Below, piece after piece: positions 6,514 to 13,229 of a DNA stretch of 20,676 nucleotides. This DNA is from Bog-159 sp049514955. GTDB lineage: Bacteria > Acidobacteriota > Terriglobia > Bryobacterales > Bryobacteraceae. Below the pieces are notes generated by a model that was given only the letters and a program-made list of their open reading frames with translations, ran no database searches and was not told where the DNA came from. The stretch's first letter is position 1, and each line of letters begins with the position of its first letter. The position numbers were made by a program, and so were the translations under genes. The stretch is from contig JBEKUO010000032.1 in NCBI GenBank assembly GCA_049514955.1, positions 1-20,676 of the forward strand. Direction: 5' to 3'.

Positions 6514-7203
6514 TTAGTTGAGCTGTGAAATAGTCTTGGGCACTCGGACTGAGTAACGGTTCAGCAGGCCCAGCAGCCGCGAGGCTGCCCTGGGCGCACG
6601 GATGCCCTCAGTCACGATAGCCCGGTTTTCCAACTTGTTGCCGTAGAGCGCGGCGTTATCGTCCAGATCTTCGCGAAGCGTCGCGCCTTCCAGAGCGAGG
6701 CCGGCAAACAGCCCCTGGGATCGCGACCATGAGAGAATCTCCGCCTTCATTTGCGCGTCGGTTTGAGCCGTCGCCGTGCGTCCCACTGGGCCCGCAGCCA
6801 CGGAGCCTTCCGCGCCCAAAGTAAACTTACTGGACAGCAGTTTACCCTCGCCACCCGCGTTCATCACGAGCATGATCAAGTCCGTCTCCGAACCGCCGAT
6901 CTGGAAGCCCACACTGCCGCCTTCAATGCGGACAGCGGCCGGCGCCGACCAGCCCCCGCCTCTATGCCGGCAGGACAGGAATCCTTTTCCATACTTCCCG
7001 CCAAATATGAAAGCCGCGGTCTTGAGCCCGGGTACAATGACGATGCAGTGGGCTTTCTCAAACAGATCTTGCGGGATGCCCTTATCCGGCGCTGCCATGA
7101 TCTCCGAGAATACCGACGCAGCTTCGCCTAGCCGCTTTGCGGGCTTCTTATCCATGGCTAGCAGCGGTGTCAGTGCCAGTGCAGCTACTACAATCAGCTT
7201 CAT
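6514..7203 (-). CDS. SYLF (YSC84/DUF500) lipid-binding domain protein
   Basis: A 229-aa protein with a signal peptide (MKLIVVAALALTPLLA, cleavage before MDKK) and a SYLF domain over most of its length. Typical family sequence: IPQDLFEKAHCIVIVPGLK, FIFGGKYGKGFLSCR, GGWSAPAAVRIEGGSVGFQIG, ETDLIMLVMN, and the end FAGLALEGATLREDLDDNAALYG. SYLF domains bind phosphoinositides in eukaryotes; bacterial members are periplasmic or membrane-associated and of unclear function. The start has AAGGAAG upstream. It is the first gene of a pair with the OmpA-family gene, 34 bases apart, and has a TGG-N9-TGC element 52 bases upstream. Pairing of a SYLF protein with an OmpA anchor suggests an envelope-maintenance role, which is an inference. 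Confidence 0.93.
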   Translation of the reverse strand: MKLIVVAALALTPLLAMDKKPAKRLGEAASVFSEIMAAPDKGIPQDLFEKAHCIVIVPGLKTAAFIFGGKYGKGFLSCRHRGGGWSAPAAVRIEGGSVGFQIGGSETDLIMLVMNAGGEGKLLSSKFTLGAEGSVAAGPVGRTATAQTDAQMKAEILSWSRSQGLFAGLALEGATLREDLDDNAALYGNKLENRAIVTEGIRAPRAASRLLGLLNRYSVRVPKTISQLN

Positions 7204-7253
7204 TTCACTTCCTTAATCGCGTCCTCGGAGAGTTATCAAGACGGGTTTCCTAG

Positions 7254-7269
7254 TGCACGCGCCGCACCA
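7254..7269 (-). promoter_or_regulatory. Candidate sigma-54 promoter for SYLF-OmpA unit
   Basis: TGGTGCGGCGCGTGCA has GG and GC separated by exactly 10 bases and matches about 10 of 13 defined positions of the sigma-54 consensus. The -12 C is 52 bases before the SYLF ATG, putting the start of transcription near 7243 and leaving about 40 bases of leader that includes AAGGAAG. Confidence 0.4.
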
Positions 7270-7381
7270 CATTTTTCAGTCGTGGACAGGTAATGCCGGA
7301 CCGAATGCAGCGCGGCACGAAGCCGGGATAGGCTCGCGTGAGGGCAATACCGCAGGCTGTTAGTGTTGCGAGGAGTTCCGG

Positions 7382-7486
7382 ATGAAAGCCAGGCCAGAGC
7401 CGAGAGAGGAAAAGCGGGCGGAGTTTCGCAAGTTCCTGGCTTTGCGCGAAAACCGCCCGTCACGCCAGGTGCAGATCTGTCCCTAA
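7382..7486 (+). CDS. Possible 34-aa charged peptide ORF
   Basis: A short plus-strand frame between two minus-strand genes, reading MKARPEPREEKRAEFRKF then LALRENRPSRQVQICP. Its ATG has a strong ribosome binding site (GAGGAG, six bases upstream). The product would be a single charged, amphipathic helix. No family is recognised. Apart from this frame and the promoter element at 7254-7269, the 7204-7532 region holds no visible gene. The good ribosome binding site is the main argument for coding; the short length and lack of a recognised homologue argue against it. Confidence 0.3.
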   Translation: MKARPEPREEKRAEFRKFLALRENRPSRQVQICP

Positions 7487-7532
7487 GAGTGCAGGTTTTG
7501 CCGATTCCATCTTCCGCCAGCCAATGCTGGTA

Positions 7533-8933
7533 TTACTCTGGGGTGGCTGCTTTCGCGTCGTTTTTGAAAGCCTTGAGACGGTTTTGCAGAGTGCGCAGGC
7601 TGATCCCGAGTATCGCGGCGGCGTGCCTACGATTGCCATGCACGTGTTCGAGGGTAAGTTTGATATATGCTTCGTCCAGTTTACTGAGCCGCTGGCCGGG
7701 CTGAAGCACGATTGGACCATCGCCAATCGCCAGGGGCGTGTTTGAATGAAGCCCCCTGCCGAAGTTAGGAGAGGGAAGGTGATTCAATCCAATCACGCCG
7801 GCGCCGGCCACGATGGTCGCGCGCTCGATCACGTTGCGCAGCTCCCTTGCATTGCCAGGCCAATTATACGCGTCAAAAGCGGCCAGCACTTCGGAAGCGA
7901 GACCCATCACACGAGTGCCGTGTCTCTTGTTCAAAATCTGGATCATGACTTCCGCAATGAGTGGAATATCTTCTTTTCGGTCGCGCAGAGGCGGAAGTGC
8001 GATTTGAAAGACGCTCAACCGGTAGTAGAGTTCTTCCCGCAATCGGGTTCCCGCGGCCTGGCTGGTGGCGGCAAGCACACGCGCATCCACAGGGATTTCG
8101 GTCTTTCCGCCGAGCTTTCGCACCCGCAGGTCTTCGAGAACGCGCAGGAGCTTTGGCTGGGTAGATAGCGGCATCTCGCTAATCTCATCCAGAAACAAAG
8201 TGCCTCCGTGAGCCTGCTCAAAGCACCCCGCACGACGCTCCATCGCTCCCGTAAACGCGCCCTTTTCGTGGCCGAATAGCTCGCTCTCTATGAGGCTTTC
8301 GGGCAAGGCGGCTGCATTGATCGCGACGAAAGGGCCGTCACCGCGGGGGCTGAGCCTGTGAATCTCGCGAGCGACCAGCTCTTTCCCAGTGCCGCTCTCT
8401 CCGGTGATCAAAACCGGAGCTGTAGTGGGCGCCACCTGCCGGATGATCGAAAAGACTTCTTGCATGGCAGGGGACGCTCCTACCAGGTCCCCGAGCACCC
8501 CACGAAGTCTCAAGTCCTGGGTAAGCTCGTCCGTTTTCTGTAGAGCTCGCTTATGGCGAATCGCGCGGTCCAGGAGGATCCTGAAGGCGCGCGGTTCCAC
8601 CGGCTTCTCAAGATACCAGAATGCATTCAGCTCATGAACGGCGGATAGCGCCTTGTCCATGCTGCCGAACCCAGTGAGCACGATCGCCGGAGTGCGGTCG
8701 CCGCGTTCCTTCAAATGCCGGAGCAGCTCGAAGCCGTCCATGCGTGGCATGACCAAATCCGCGATGATGACGTCCGCATTGAAGGTGTTAAGCCGTTCCA
8801 GCGCTTCCCGCCCATCTGTCGTTACCTGCGCCTCAAACTCTCCACCGGAGAGCATGGCCGCCAAGGCAGTCCGCTGGCGCTCGTCGTCGTCGACGATGAG
8901 GATTCGGCCAGAAGTGGCTGGCTGTCGGGACAC
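7533..8933 (-). CDS. NtrC-type sigma-54-dependent response regulator
   Basis: A 466-aa regulator with three full domains. The receiver (about 9-125) has acidic pocket DDD (15-17), phospho-acceptor Asp59, Thr87 and Lys110. The AAA+ domain (about 150-375) has Walker A GESGTGKE (178-185), the sigma-54-contacting GAFTGA loop (225-230), Walker B GGTLFLDE (243-250) and REELYYRL arginine fingers. The Fis-type helix-turn-helix (about 418-458) ends RRHAAAILGISLRTLQNRL. All motifs are intact, so it should activate sigma-54 promoters when phosphorylated. The start is GTG 8933, six bases after the STAS stop codon, so the genes are an operon. No histidine kinase is in the window. Seven sigma-54-like elements in the same window make these neighbours its likely targets (inference). 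Confidence 0.96.
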   Translation of the reverse strand: MSRQPATSGRILIVDDDERQRTALAAMLSGGEFEAQVTTDGREALERLNTFNADVIIADLVMPRMDGFELLRHLKERGDRTPAIVLTGFGSMDKALSAVHELNAFWYLEKPVEPRAFRILLDRAIRHKRALQKTDELTQDLRLRGVLGDLVGASPAMQEVFSIIRQVAPTTAPVLITGESGTGKELVAREIHRLSPRGDGPFVAINAAALPESLIESELFGHEKGAFTGAMERRAGCFEQAHGGTLFLDEISEMPLSTQPKLLRVLEDLRVRKLGGKTEIPVDARVLAATSQAAGTRLREELYYRLSVFQIALPPLRDRKEDIPLIAEVMIQILNKRHGTRVMGLASEVLAAFDAYNWPGNARELRNVIERATIVAGAGVIGLNHLPSPNFGRGLHSNTPLAIGDGPIVLQPGQRLSKLDEAYIKLTLEHVHGNRRHAAAILGISLRTLQNRLKAFKNDAKAATPE

Positions 8934-8939
8934 TAAATT

Positions 8940-9455
8940 CTATTCTACCAAGTCGCGCGGAGAATCGGCGTCATGCTCCTGATCCTGCCCGCTCCGGGCG
9001 CTGTCCTTTGCCGGAGGTTCTGGAGCCAGACCGCCCTTTTTCCGGGCCAGTTCCCCGCCCTCCGCTTGCTGAATGAAGGTCAGGATGTCGAAGCTCTTCT
9101 CCGCCCGGTCCGGAAAGAAGCTGTCTATCGCGTCCCGCTCATTGTCGAACAGATCGAACGCGAGGGCCAGCCTGGTTAACGACAAAAGCTGCAGATGCGC
9201 CCGGTTCAGGTTGAACAGCGCCAGCCTGCCGCCAGCCTTCCGAATCCTGGCCAGCGCAAATACCAATGTCCCCAGGCCAGTACTATCAAGGTGGCTTACG
9301 TGTTTGAGATTCAACGCGATGTTGACCTTGCCGGCTTCATGCAGCACGCGAAGCCTGTCACGCAGCTCCAAATCCGAGGCACCCGACGTGAGCCGGCCTT
9401 TCAGGTCGAGGATGACGATCCCTTCGCTCTCTCGCTGTTCGATTTCAAGGCTCAT
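8940..9455 (-). CDS. STAS-domain protein (anti-sigma factor antagonist-like)
   Basis: A 171-aa protein whose first 110 residues are a STAS domain: IEQRESEGIVILDLKGRLTS, then VNIALNLKHVSHLDSTGLG with the switch Ser58 in LDSTGLG, as in SpoIIAA/RsbV-like antagonists that are controlled by a serine kinase. The remaining 60 residues are a hydrophilic tail rich in Lys, Pro, Asp and Glu that ordinary antagonists lack. The reading frame is open to 9806, but the upstream part is Arg/Ser-rich and not family-like, so ATG 9455 at the STAS boundary is chosen. It has a weak ribosome binding site. It is cotranscribed with the sigma-54 activator. No cognate RsbW-like kinase is present in the window. Confidence 0.88.
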   Translation of the reverse strand: MSLEIEQRESEGIVILDLKGRLTSGASDLELRDRLRVLHEAGKVNIALNLKHVSHLDSTGLGTLVFALARIRKAGGRLALFNLNRAHLQLLSLTRLALAFDLFDNERDAIDSFFPDRAEKSFDILTFIQQAEGGELARKKGGLAPEPPAKDSARSGQDQEHDADSPRDLVE

Positions 9456-9745
9456 GGCCGGCCGTTTTCGGCGACATCCAGAAACACGTGCCAGTCCCAG
9501 GCGCACAGCCCGTAGCCCGAAAGAAAGGCTATGCCAGTATCTGGCCGCACGGACCCCATGTCTCGTCTGGCTCCGGAGACCGCTCTTGCGGAACCGAAAA
9601 ACATCGTGCGTCGCGGCGCTGGCGAGCGTAGAGGCCGACGCCACGGCCGCGAACGGACTGTCGGCGCTCGCGACACTTTGCATCAGTTTAGCATTCAGAT
9701 CGCGTGCAAACGGTCCCGAATGCTTTCCGTTTCCCAACCTTCCAG
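9456..9745. other. Intergenic region upstream of STAS gene
   Basis: About 290 bases without a convincing gene, although two minus-strand frames are open through it. One of them ends with ATGA overlap to the STAS start, but its sequence is Arg-rich and unlike a protein. A minus-strand TGGCACGTGTTTCTGG (9478-9493) has a perfect sigma-54 -24 half but lacks GC at -12, so it is a weak candidate for autoregulation of the STAS-activator operon. Confidence 0.4.
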
Positions 9746-9937
9746 TTATCGTGGAATGCGGTAACTGGTTATCTGCCCCCATAATCCGACTACCTGCAAA
9801 ACCCAAACGCCGACGGCAACTACAACGACAACGTTCAGAATCGCTTTGATGCTGGAAGCCATGGGAATAAACCTATTGATCAACCACAGCGCAACGCCAA
9901 CCACGATGAGCGCCACAACAAGATTTAGTAAAGGCAT
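9746..9937 (-). CDS. Thivi_2564-like small membrane protein (63 aa)
   Basis: Two membrane helices: MPLLNLVVALIVVGVALWLI and ILNVVVVVAVGVWVLQVVGL, joined by NRFIPMASSIKA. This pattern (MPLxNLVxxLIVVGVxLWLIN-x-xIPM...KxILNxVVVxAVxxWxL) is characteristic of the Thivi_2564 family, small inner-membrane proteins of unknown function that are widespread in Proteobacteria and Acidobacteriota. The C-terminal GQITSYRIPR is extra. GGAG lies ten bases before the ATG. A TGG-N9-TGC sigma-54-like element is placed 29 bases upstream, close enough for a leader of about 17 bases. Confidence 0.85.
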   Translation of the reverse strand: MPLLNLVVALIVVGVALWLINRFIPMASSIKAILNVVVVVAVGVWVLQVVGLWGQITSYRIPR

Positions 9938-10238
9938 GTTTTTGATACTCCTAAAGGCTATCTAAGCAGTTTCTTGGCCAGTTGTCGGGCTGGTCACCTG
10001 CGGACTCACAGTGATTACTCACAGCAGCCCACAGGCGTGGAAAAGTGTGCAGCAACTCGCGCGAGGCGCCACCCTTCAAGCCCCGGAGGCGTCCATACGT
10101 TCAGCCAGCCAGTATTAGAAACTGATCTCGGCCCCCCGACGGGTCATGCAGCCCTGTAGAACCGCTCCCGACTCGAGCCGGGGCCACCAAAATTGAGACC
10201 GAAGAGCGGTTCGTTCAGGTTAAGTTAGCGGCGGCCGG
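9938..10238. other. Intergenic region with direct repeat
   Basis: About 300 bases without a gene. It holds the sigma-54-like element at 9965-9980 and two copies of ACTCACAG about 14 bases apart near 10001-10030. Short open frames here have no ribosome binding site or family resemblance. Confidence 0.45.
9965..9980 (-). promoter_or_regulatory. Candidate sigma-54 promoter for Thivi_2564-like gene
   Basis: TGGCCAAGAAACTGCT keeps TGGC at -24 and TGCT at -12 with correct 10-base GG-GC spacing. The -12 C is 29 bases before the ATG; predicted transcription start about 9954, just ahead of the GGAG ribosome binding site. Confidence 0.45.
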
Positions 10239-10523
10239 TTAGTGCCCGTCAGGCACCACGACAACATCTGGATGGCTATGACGCCACCGGAAGTAATCCC
10301 TCTGCTCCTTGTTGTTTGCCTTTGTCCAGTCATGAGTCGCCACATGCTGCTCTACCAGGTAACGATGGTAAGCCTGGTCTTCCTTCTCGTTCCACTCATG
10401 CCAGTCCTTGGCATCCCGGTCGTAATACCGCTTGTTTTGTTGATGATTATCGTCATCGGCCCTCACGACTACGGGGATGAACAAGCACGCACCCAGTAAA
10501 CATGCACTCAGAAACCGCTTCAT
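10239..10523 (-). CDS. Small exported protein, YYDRD/W-rich (94 aa)
   Basis: The start is taken at ATG 10523, which begins a signal peptide (MKRFLSACLLGACLFIPVVVRA) followed by mature DDDNHQQNKRYYDRDAKDWH. The longer open frame to 10607 would put 28 unlikely residues before the signal. The mature part is highly charged and aromatic, with repeated W and Y in short spacing (DWHEWNEKEDQAYHRYL, DYFRWRHSHPD). I recall similar small exported proteins in many Acidobacteriota genomes, of unknown function. GGGAG lies 12 bases upstream. A sigma-54-like TGG-N9-TGC element is 32 bases upstream. Periplasmic location is likely from the signal peptide. Confidence 0.8.
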   Translation of the reverse strand: MKRFLSACLLGACLFIPVVVRADDDNHQQNKRYYDRDAKDWHEWNEKEDQAYHRYLVEQHVATHDWTKANNKEQRDYFRWRHSHPDVVVVPDGH

Positions 10524-10553
10524 ATTATTGTAAGTCTCCCGATCTGGACGGTG

Positions 10554-10569
10554 AGCAGGCGAATAGCCA
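10554..10569 (-). promoter_or_regulatory. Candidate sigma-54 promoter for exported 94-aa protein
   Basis: TGGCTATTCGCCTGCT has TGGC at -24 and TGCT at -12 with 10 bases between GG and GC. The interior matches the consensus poorly. Predicted start about 10543, immediately before GGGAG; -12 C is 32 bases from the ATG. Confidence 0.4.
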
Positions 10570-10643
10570 ATTGCGAATGGTTTTGTGCAGAGCCGGATCA
10601 TAGCCATTCTCGTAAATCCTTGAGATCCAGTCTCGCGCTAGCG

Positions 10644-10811
10644 TCACGATATCGCTGATTGGGCCTTCATCAAGTCCTCTTCAGACTTGCAGGAGGCGGT
10701 GAACCGGCCCGTTGCCAAGCGGGATCGAGGAGCTATCAAAGCTACCAGAGCAATGCCGGCTCCAAGTCCTGTCAAGAAAATGGAAAGTGAAAATAGCATC
10801 TTATCGGTCAT
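10644..10811 (-). CDS. YtxH-like small membrane protein (55 aa)
   Basis: A 55-residue frame: MTDKMLFSLSIFLTGLGAGI then ALVALIAPRSRLATGRF, ending SEEDLMKAQSAIS. One membrane helix with a GLGAGIA core is followed by LIAPRS, the arrangement of YtxH-type mini-proteins (helix, then APxSG and a charged tail). The usual long amphipathic tail is short here. The start has GGAGAGG about eight bases upstream, which is strong support for translation. It sits between two other small membrane/exported genes on the same strand. A GG-N10-GC pair 31 bases upstream (10841-10854) has sigma-54 spacing but poor flanking bases. Function unknown, probably envelope-associated. Confidence 0.7.
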   Translation of the reverse strand: MTDKMLFSLSIFLTGLGAGIALVALIAPRSRLATGRFTASCKSEEDLMKAQSAIS

Positions 10812-10923
10812 CTTAACCGCCTCTCCGAATAGGATTCATCGCGACCAGCCACCCGGCCGTGGCATCGTCGCGCGATGCTGCGACCACCATCGGGATTCGC
10901 AACTAAGAAGGAACGTGTCGGCC

Positions 10924-11076
10924 CTAGATAACGGACCGGCGTCCCTGAAACAGGCGGATCAGCACTACGATCACCGCCAGGATTAGCAAAATGTGAAGGA
11001 ATCCACCCATGGTGTACGAGGTGACCATTCCCAGGGCCCACAATATCAACAGAATCACGCAGATCGTCCAAAGCAT
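10924..11076 (-). CDS. lmo0937-like small membrane protein (50 aa)
   Basis: Start at ATG 11076: MLWTICVILLILWALGMVTS then YTMGGFLHILLILAVIVVLI and RLFQGRRSVI. The two helices, WALG motif and GGFLHILLILA followed by a basic end match the lmo0937 family of 45-55-aa membrane proteins, whose function is unknown but which often appear in stress regulons. AAGGA lies eleven bases upstream. A longer frame to 11133 exists but adds a charged non-family N-terminus. The best sigma-54-like element of the window, with TTGCA at -12, is 38 bases upstream. Confidence 0.88.
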   Translation of the reverse strand: MLWTICVILLILWALGMVTSYTMGGFLHILLILAVIVVLIRLFQGRRSVI

Positions 11077-11112
11077 GTTGTCGCGTTCCTTATTGACGCT
11101 GCCACGATCTCT

Positions 11113-11128
11113 TGCAAGAGCCGGTCCA
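11113..11128 (-). promoter_or_regulatory. Best candidate sigma-54 promoter (lmo0937-like gene)
   Basis: TGGACCGGCTCTTGCA differs from TGGCACG-N4-TTGCW at only two defined positions by my count, with full TTGCA at -12 and 10 bases between GG and GC. The -12 C is 38 bases before the ATG; predicted start about 11102, upstream of AAGGA. The -12 part lies in a 12-bp palindrome CTCTTGCAAGAG. Confidence 0.55.
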
Positions 11129-11152
11129 AACAAAGCACGGAGCTGTTTGGAC
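11124..11152. repeat. Inverted repeat overlapping sigma-54 -24 region
   Basis: GTCCAAACA (11124-11132) and TGTTTGGAC (11144-11152) are perfect 9-bp arms around 11 bases. The left arm overlaps the -24 half of the sigma-54-like element of the lmo0937-like gene. It could be a repressor or activator site, or an RNA hairpin; it is closer than usual for an enhancer site. Confidence 0.45.
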
Positions 11153-11299
11153 GTTTAGGCGTTGATGCCAGGATCGTGGCCGAAACGCGCTGTCGTGCAG
11201 AACCTGCACCCAAGTGCGGATATTGCCGGTCACTTCACGCGGCCAAGGGCCCAACCGTTGCGAGCCCGACACCACAAGGTCGGCGCATGGGGCATCTGG

Positions 11300-11872
11300 T
11301 CATGAACCCTGCGGGTATGGTAGTAACGAGTCGGTCGCAACGCCGGGGACTAGTTGGCCGGCTGCGAAGATGGCGGCGGCTCGAACGGCCATGGCAGCCG
11401 TCGGAAACGAGATGCGGTCCGACGGCTGCGTTCCTCCCAAACGCTCGATTCGAGCCCTGATTCCATTGATCCACCGATCGACTGGAAAGCGCCAGCTCAA
11501 TCGACTTCTACGAAAAATCACTTGCGATTCAGGAAAGATCTCAAACTCACTGCCGTCCCCCATTTTGACGAGGACGGTGGAGTGCGCCGACGTGGTGACG
11601 ACTTCTTCCGCTTCCAGATCGCTGCCGCAGTTTATCAGACGTGATCGTCCGTTCCAGTGGGCCGAGGCGTGCCCCGAAATGGCAAGAACTCTGGCGGGCG
11701 GAGGCGCAGCGGCCATCGACCCGCCTTGCGAGTAGGCCGCGTGCAGAATGGTCAGCGCCCAGAAGATGCCGGCAGCCACGATCGCGACCGGCGGCGCCAT
11801 CCCACGAGTCGAGCCGTGGAAGTGGTGACTGCCGATCGCGATTATCTTCGATTTGTTCTTTGCGGCGCTCAT
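11300..11872 (-). CDS. FecR-like membrane-anchored protein, C-terminally short
   Basis: With the start at ATG 11872 (190 aa): a short cytoplasmic N-terminus, one membrane helix (about 26-45), then a periplasmic FecR-type domain. The recognisable part is STVLVKMGDGSEFEIFPESQ, VIFRRSRLSWRFPVDRW, INGIRARIERLG and RISFPTAAMAVRAAAIFAAG. In related acidobacterial proteins this last block is normally AVRGT-F followed by further strands; here the Gly-Thr is Ala-Ala and the protein ends about 20 residues later in unrelated sequence. None of the other frames restores a FecR continuation. It may be a truncated or decaying gene. No FecI-like sigma factor is adjacent. A weak element CGGCAAGACAAGTGCA (11890-11905) lies upstream but too close to the start. 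Confidence 0.65.
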   Translation of the reverse strand: MSAAKNKSKIIAIGSHHFHGSTRGMAPPVAIVAAGIFWALTILHAAYSQGGSMAAAPPPARVLAISGHASAHWNGRSRLINCGSDLEAEEVVTTSAHSTVLVKMGDGSEFEIFPESQVIFRRSRLSWRFPVDRWINGIRARIERLGGTQPSDRISFPTAAMAVRAAAIFAAGQLVPGVATDSLLPYPQGS

Positions 11873-12261
11873 AGGATTCGGTACTCCAGTGCACTTGTCT
11901 TGCCGCAGCGATGGGCTGGCCGGGTATACCCCCAAAACGCTGGCACTTGGTGCACCGGTGATCCCGCAAATGACTCCGATTCGAGCGGAGTCCTTGCATC
12001 GTTCGCGGAGCGGGGTTCCAGAGGCTCATGGATTTCCTTCGGCCAGCGCCGGAAATGGCGACGTACGTGCGACAGGCCGATTCCTATCGACTGTGTAGTA
12101 TGCATTTTGCCACCTATGAGCAAGCCATGCTGCGGGCAAAACGTGGCCGGTAGGCAGCTTTTCCTGCCCGTCTCAGAGTAAAATGGATCCAGAGAGATAA
12201 CGGAACTACCTGCGACGTGTTGGGACACGCTCCAGGCTTCCGGGAAGAGAAAGCTCACTAC
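11873..12261. other. Intergenic region between divergent genes
   Basis: About 390 bases separate the FecR-like (minus) and two-repeat secreted (plus) genes, so it should carry both promoters. Open frames on both strands have no family-like sequence. A plus-strand GG-N10-GC pair within TGGCCGGTAGGCAGCT (12144-12159) has sigma-54 spacing but AGC rather than TGC at -12. No clear -10/-35 pair was found. Confidence 0.4.
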
Positions 12262-13026
12262 ATGCGCTTGGCTCTATTGCTCACATTGATTTCCGTGCCG
12301 GGTCTGCCCCTTTGCGCGGATGTATGCAACCCAAAAGACCTACAAGGGCCTTATGGATTTCAGCTCTCCGGTGAGACGACCATTTCCGGCGAGTCACAAC
12401 CGGTTACCAACATGGGACGGATGCTTTTCGCTGGGGACGGGGGGATTAGCGGTTACTCGACCGTCATGTTCGCCGGCCTCCTCTTGGGCAATCCTGTTAC
12501 CGGAACTTACGAGGCCGGCTGGGATTGCACCGTCTCTTGGAGCTTGCAGGACGATTCGGGCGCCTTCCAACATTTCAGCGGCGTCGCGATGAATGACGGG
12601 AAAAGAGTGCATTTCCGCCAGACGGACCCAGGCGGCGCCCAACGCGGCATCATGGTGAAGACGTCGGCTGAATGTAAGGCATCGGACTTGCGGAAAGAGT
12701 ACGCGTTCACCCTGTCCGGCAGTTCCATCCCGATGGTGCCGGGTGGGGTTTCGAGCACAGTAATCGCTGCAAAAGGTCTGATTAAGAGGGACGAGAATGC
12801 CAATTTCAAGCTGGCTCTCGAGGACGCCTCCGCAGCCACTACGGACGTCACGATAGCCGTCGATGCCGAGTGCATCGTCGATATCGAACTAGCGCTTCCC
12901 GCCGGGGACGCCTCGGCTGCCGCACCAATCAAACTGCGCGGCATTCTGGTGGATGAAGGCCAAGAGATCCTAGCCATCCAGACCGACCCGGGAGCGATGG
13001 TGTCGGTGACTTTCACTGCGCGCTGA
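12262..13026 (+). CDS. Secreted two-repeat beta-rich protein (acidobacterial type)
   Basis: With the start at ATG 12262 (254 aa): signal peptide MRLALLLTLISVPGLPLCA, then two copies of a beta-rich repeat. Copy 1 (about 26-125) begins LQGPYGFQLSG and ends VHFRQTDPGG; copy 2 (about 138-250) begins LRKEYAFTLSG and ends ILAIQTDPGA. Each copy carries one or more Cys (DVCNPKD, AECKASD), which may form disulfides. The (Y)xFxLSG...GxLxxDxxGxxSG...IQTDPG pattern is one I associate with secreted calycin-like proteins abundant in Acidobacteriota; no function is known. The frame extends 15 codons upstream to 12217, but that would precede the signal peptide. The ribosome binding site is weak (GGAAGAG at long spacing). 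Confidence 0.8.
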   Translation: MRLALLLTLISVPGLPLCADVCNPKDLQGPYGFQLSGETTISGESQPVTNMGRMLFAGDGGISGYSTVMFAGLLLGNPVTGTYEAGWDCTVSWSLQDDSGAFQHFSGVAMNDGKRVHFRQTDPGGAQRGIMVKTSAECKASDLRKEYAFTLSGSSIPMVPGGVSSTVIAAKGLIKRDENANFKLALEDASAATTDVTIAVDAECIVDIELALPAGDASAAAPIKLRGILVDEGQEILAIQTDPGAMVSVTFTAR

Positions 13027-13165
13027 AAGAGGATCAGATGGCGGAGCCGCTCTTCGGAAAGCGGTCGCCGCCAGACCGCCAGAATACCTCAGCGTCGAAG
13101 CGCTCGGCGCTCAAGACCCCGCCGTCGCTCGGGTGAGCGGGTGTTCAAGAGCCGTCCGGGCGGCG

Positions 13166-13189
13166 CGGGCAGGCCCTCTAGCCTGCCCG
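13166..13189. terminator. Bidirectional hairpin between convergent genes
   Basis: CGGGCAGGC and GCCTGCCCG form a perfect 9-bp stem with a 6-base loop, placed between the ends of the convergent genes 12262-13026 and 13230-14279. There is no T-run on either strand, so it is a probable but not classic terminator. Confidence 0.6.
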
Positions 13190-13229
13190 GGGAACTTCAA
13201 ACAAAGGATTTGGGACTGCCATTCGTTAG

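Noticed and set aside
9456..9806. N-terminal extension of the STAS frame
   Set aside because: Arg/Ser/Ala-rich sequence with no domain; the STAS domain begins at ATG 9455.
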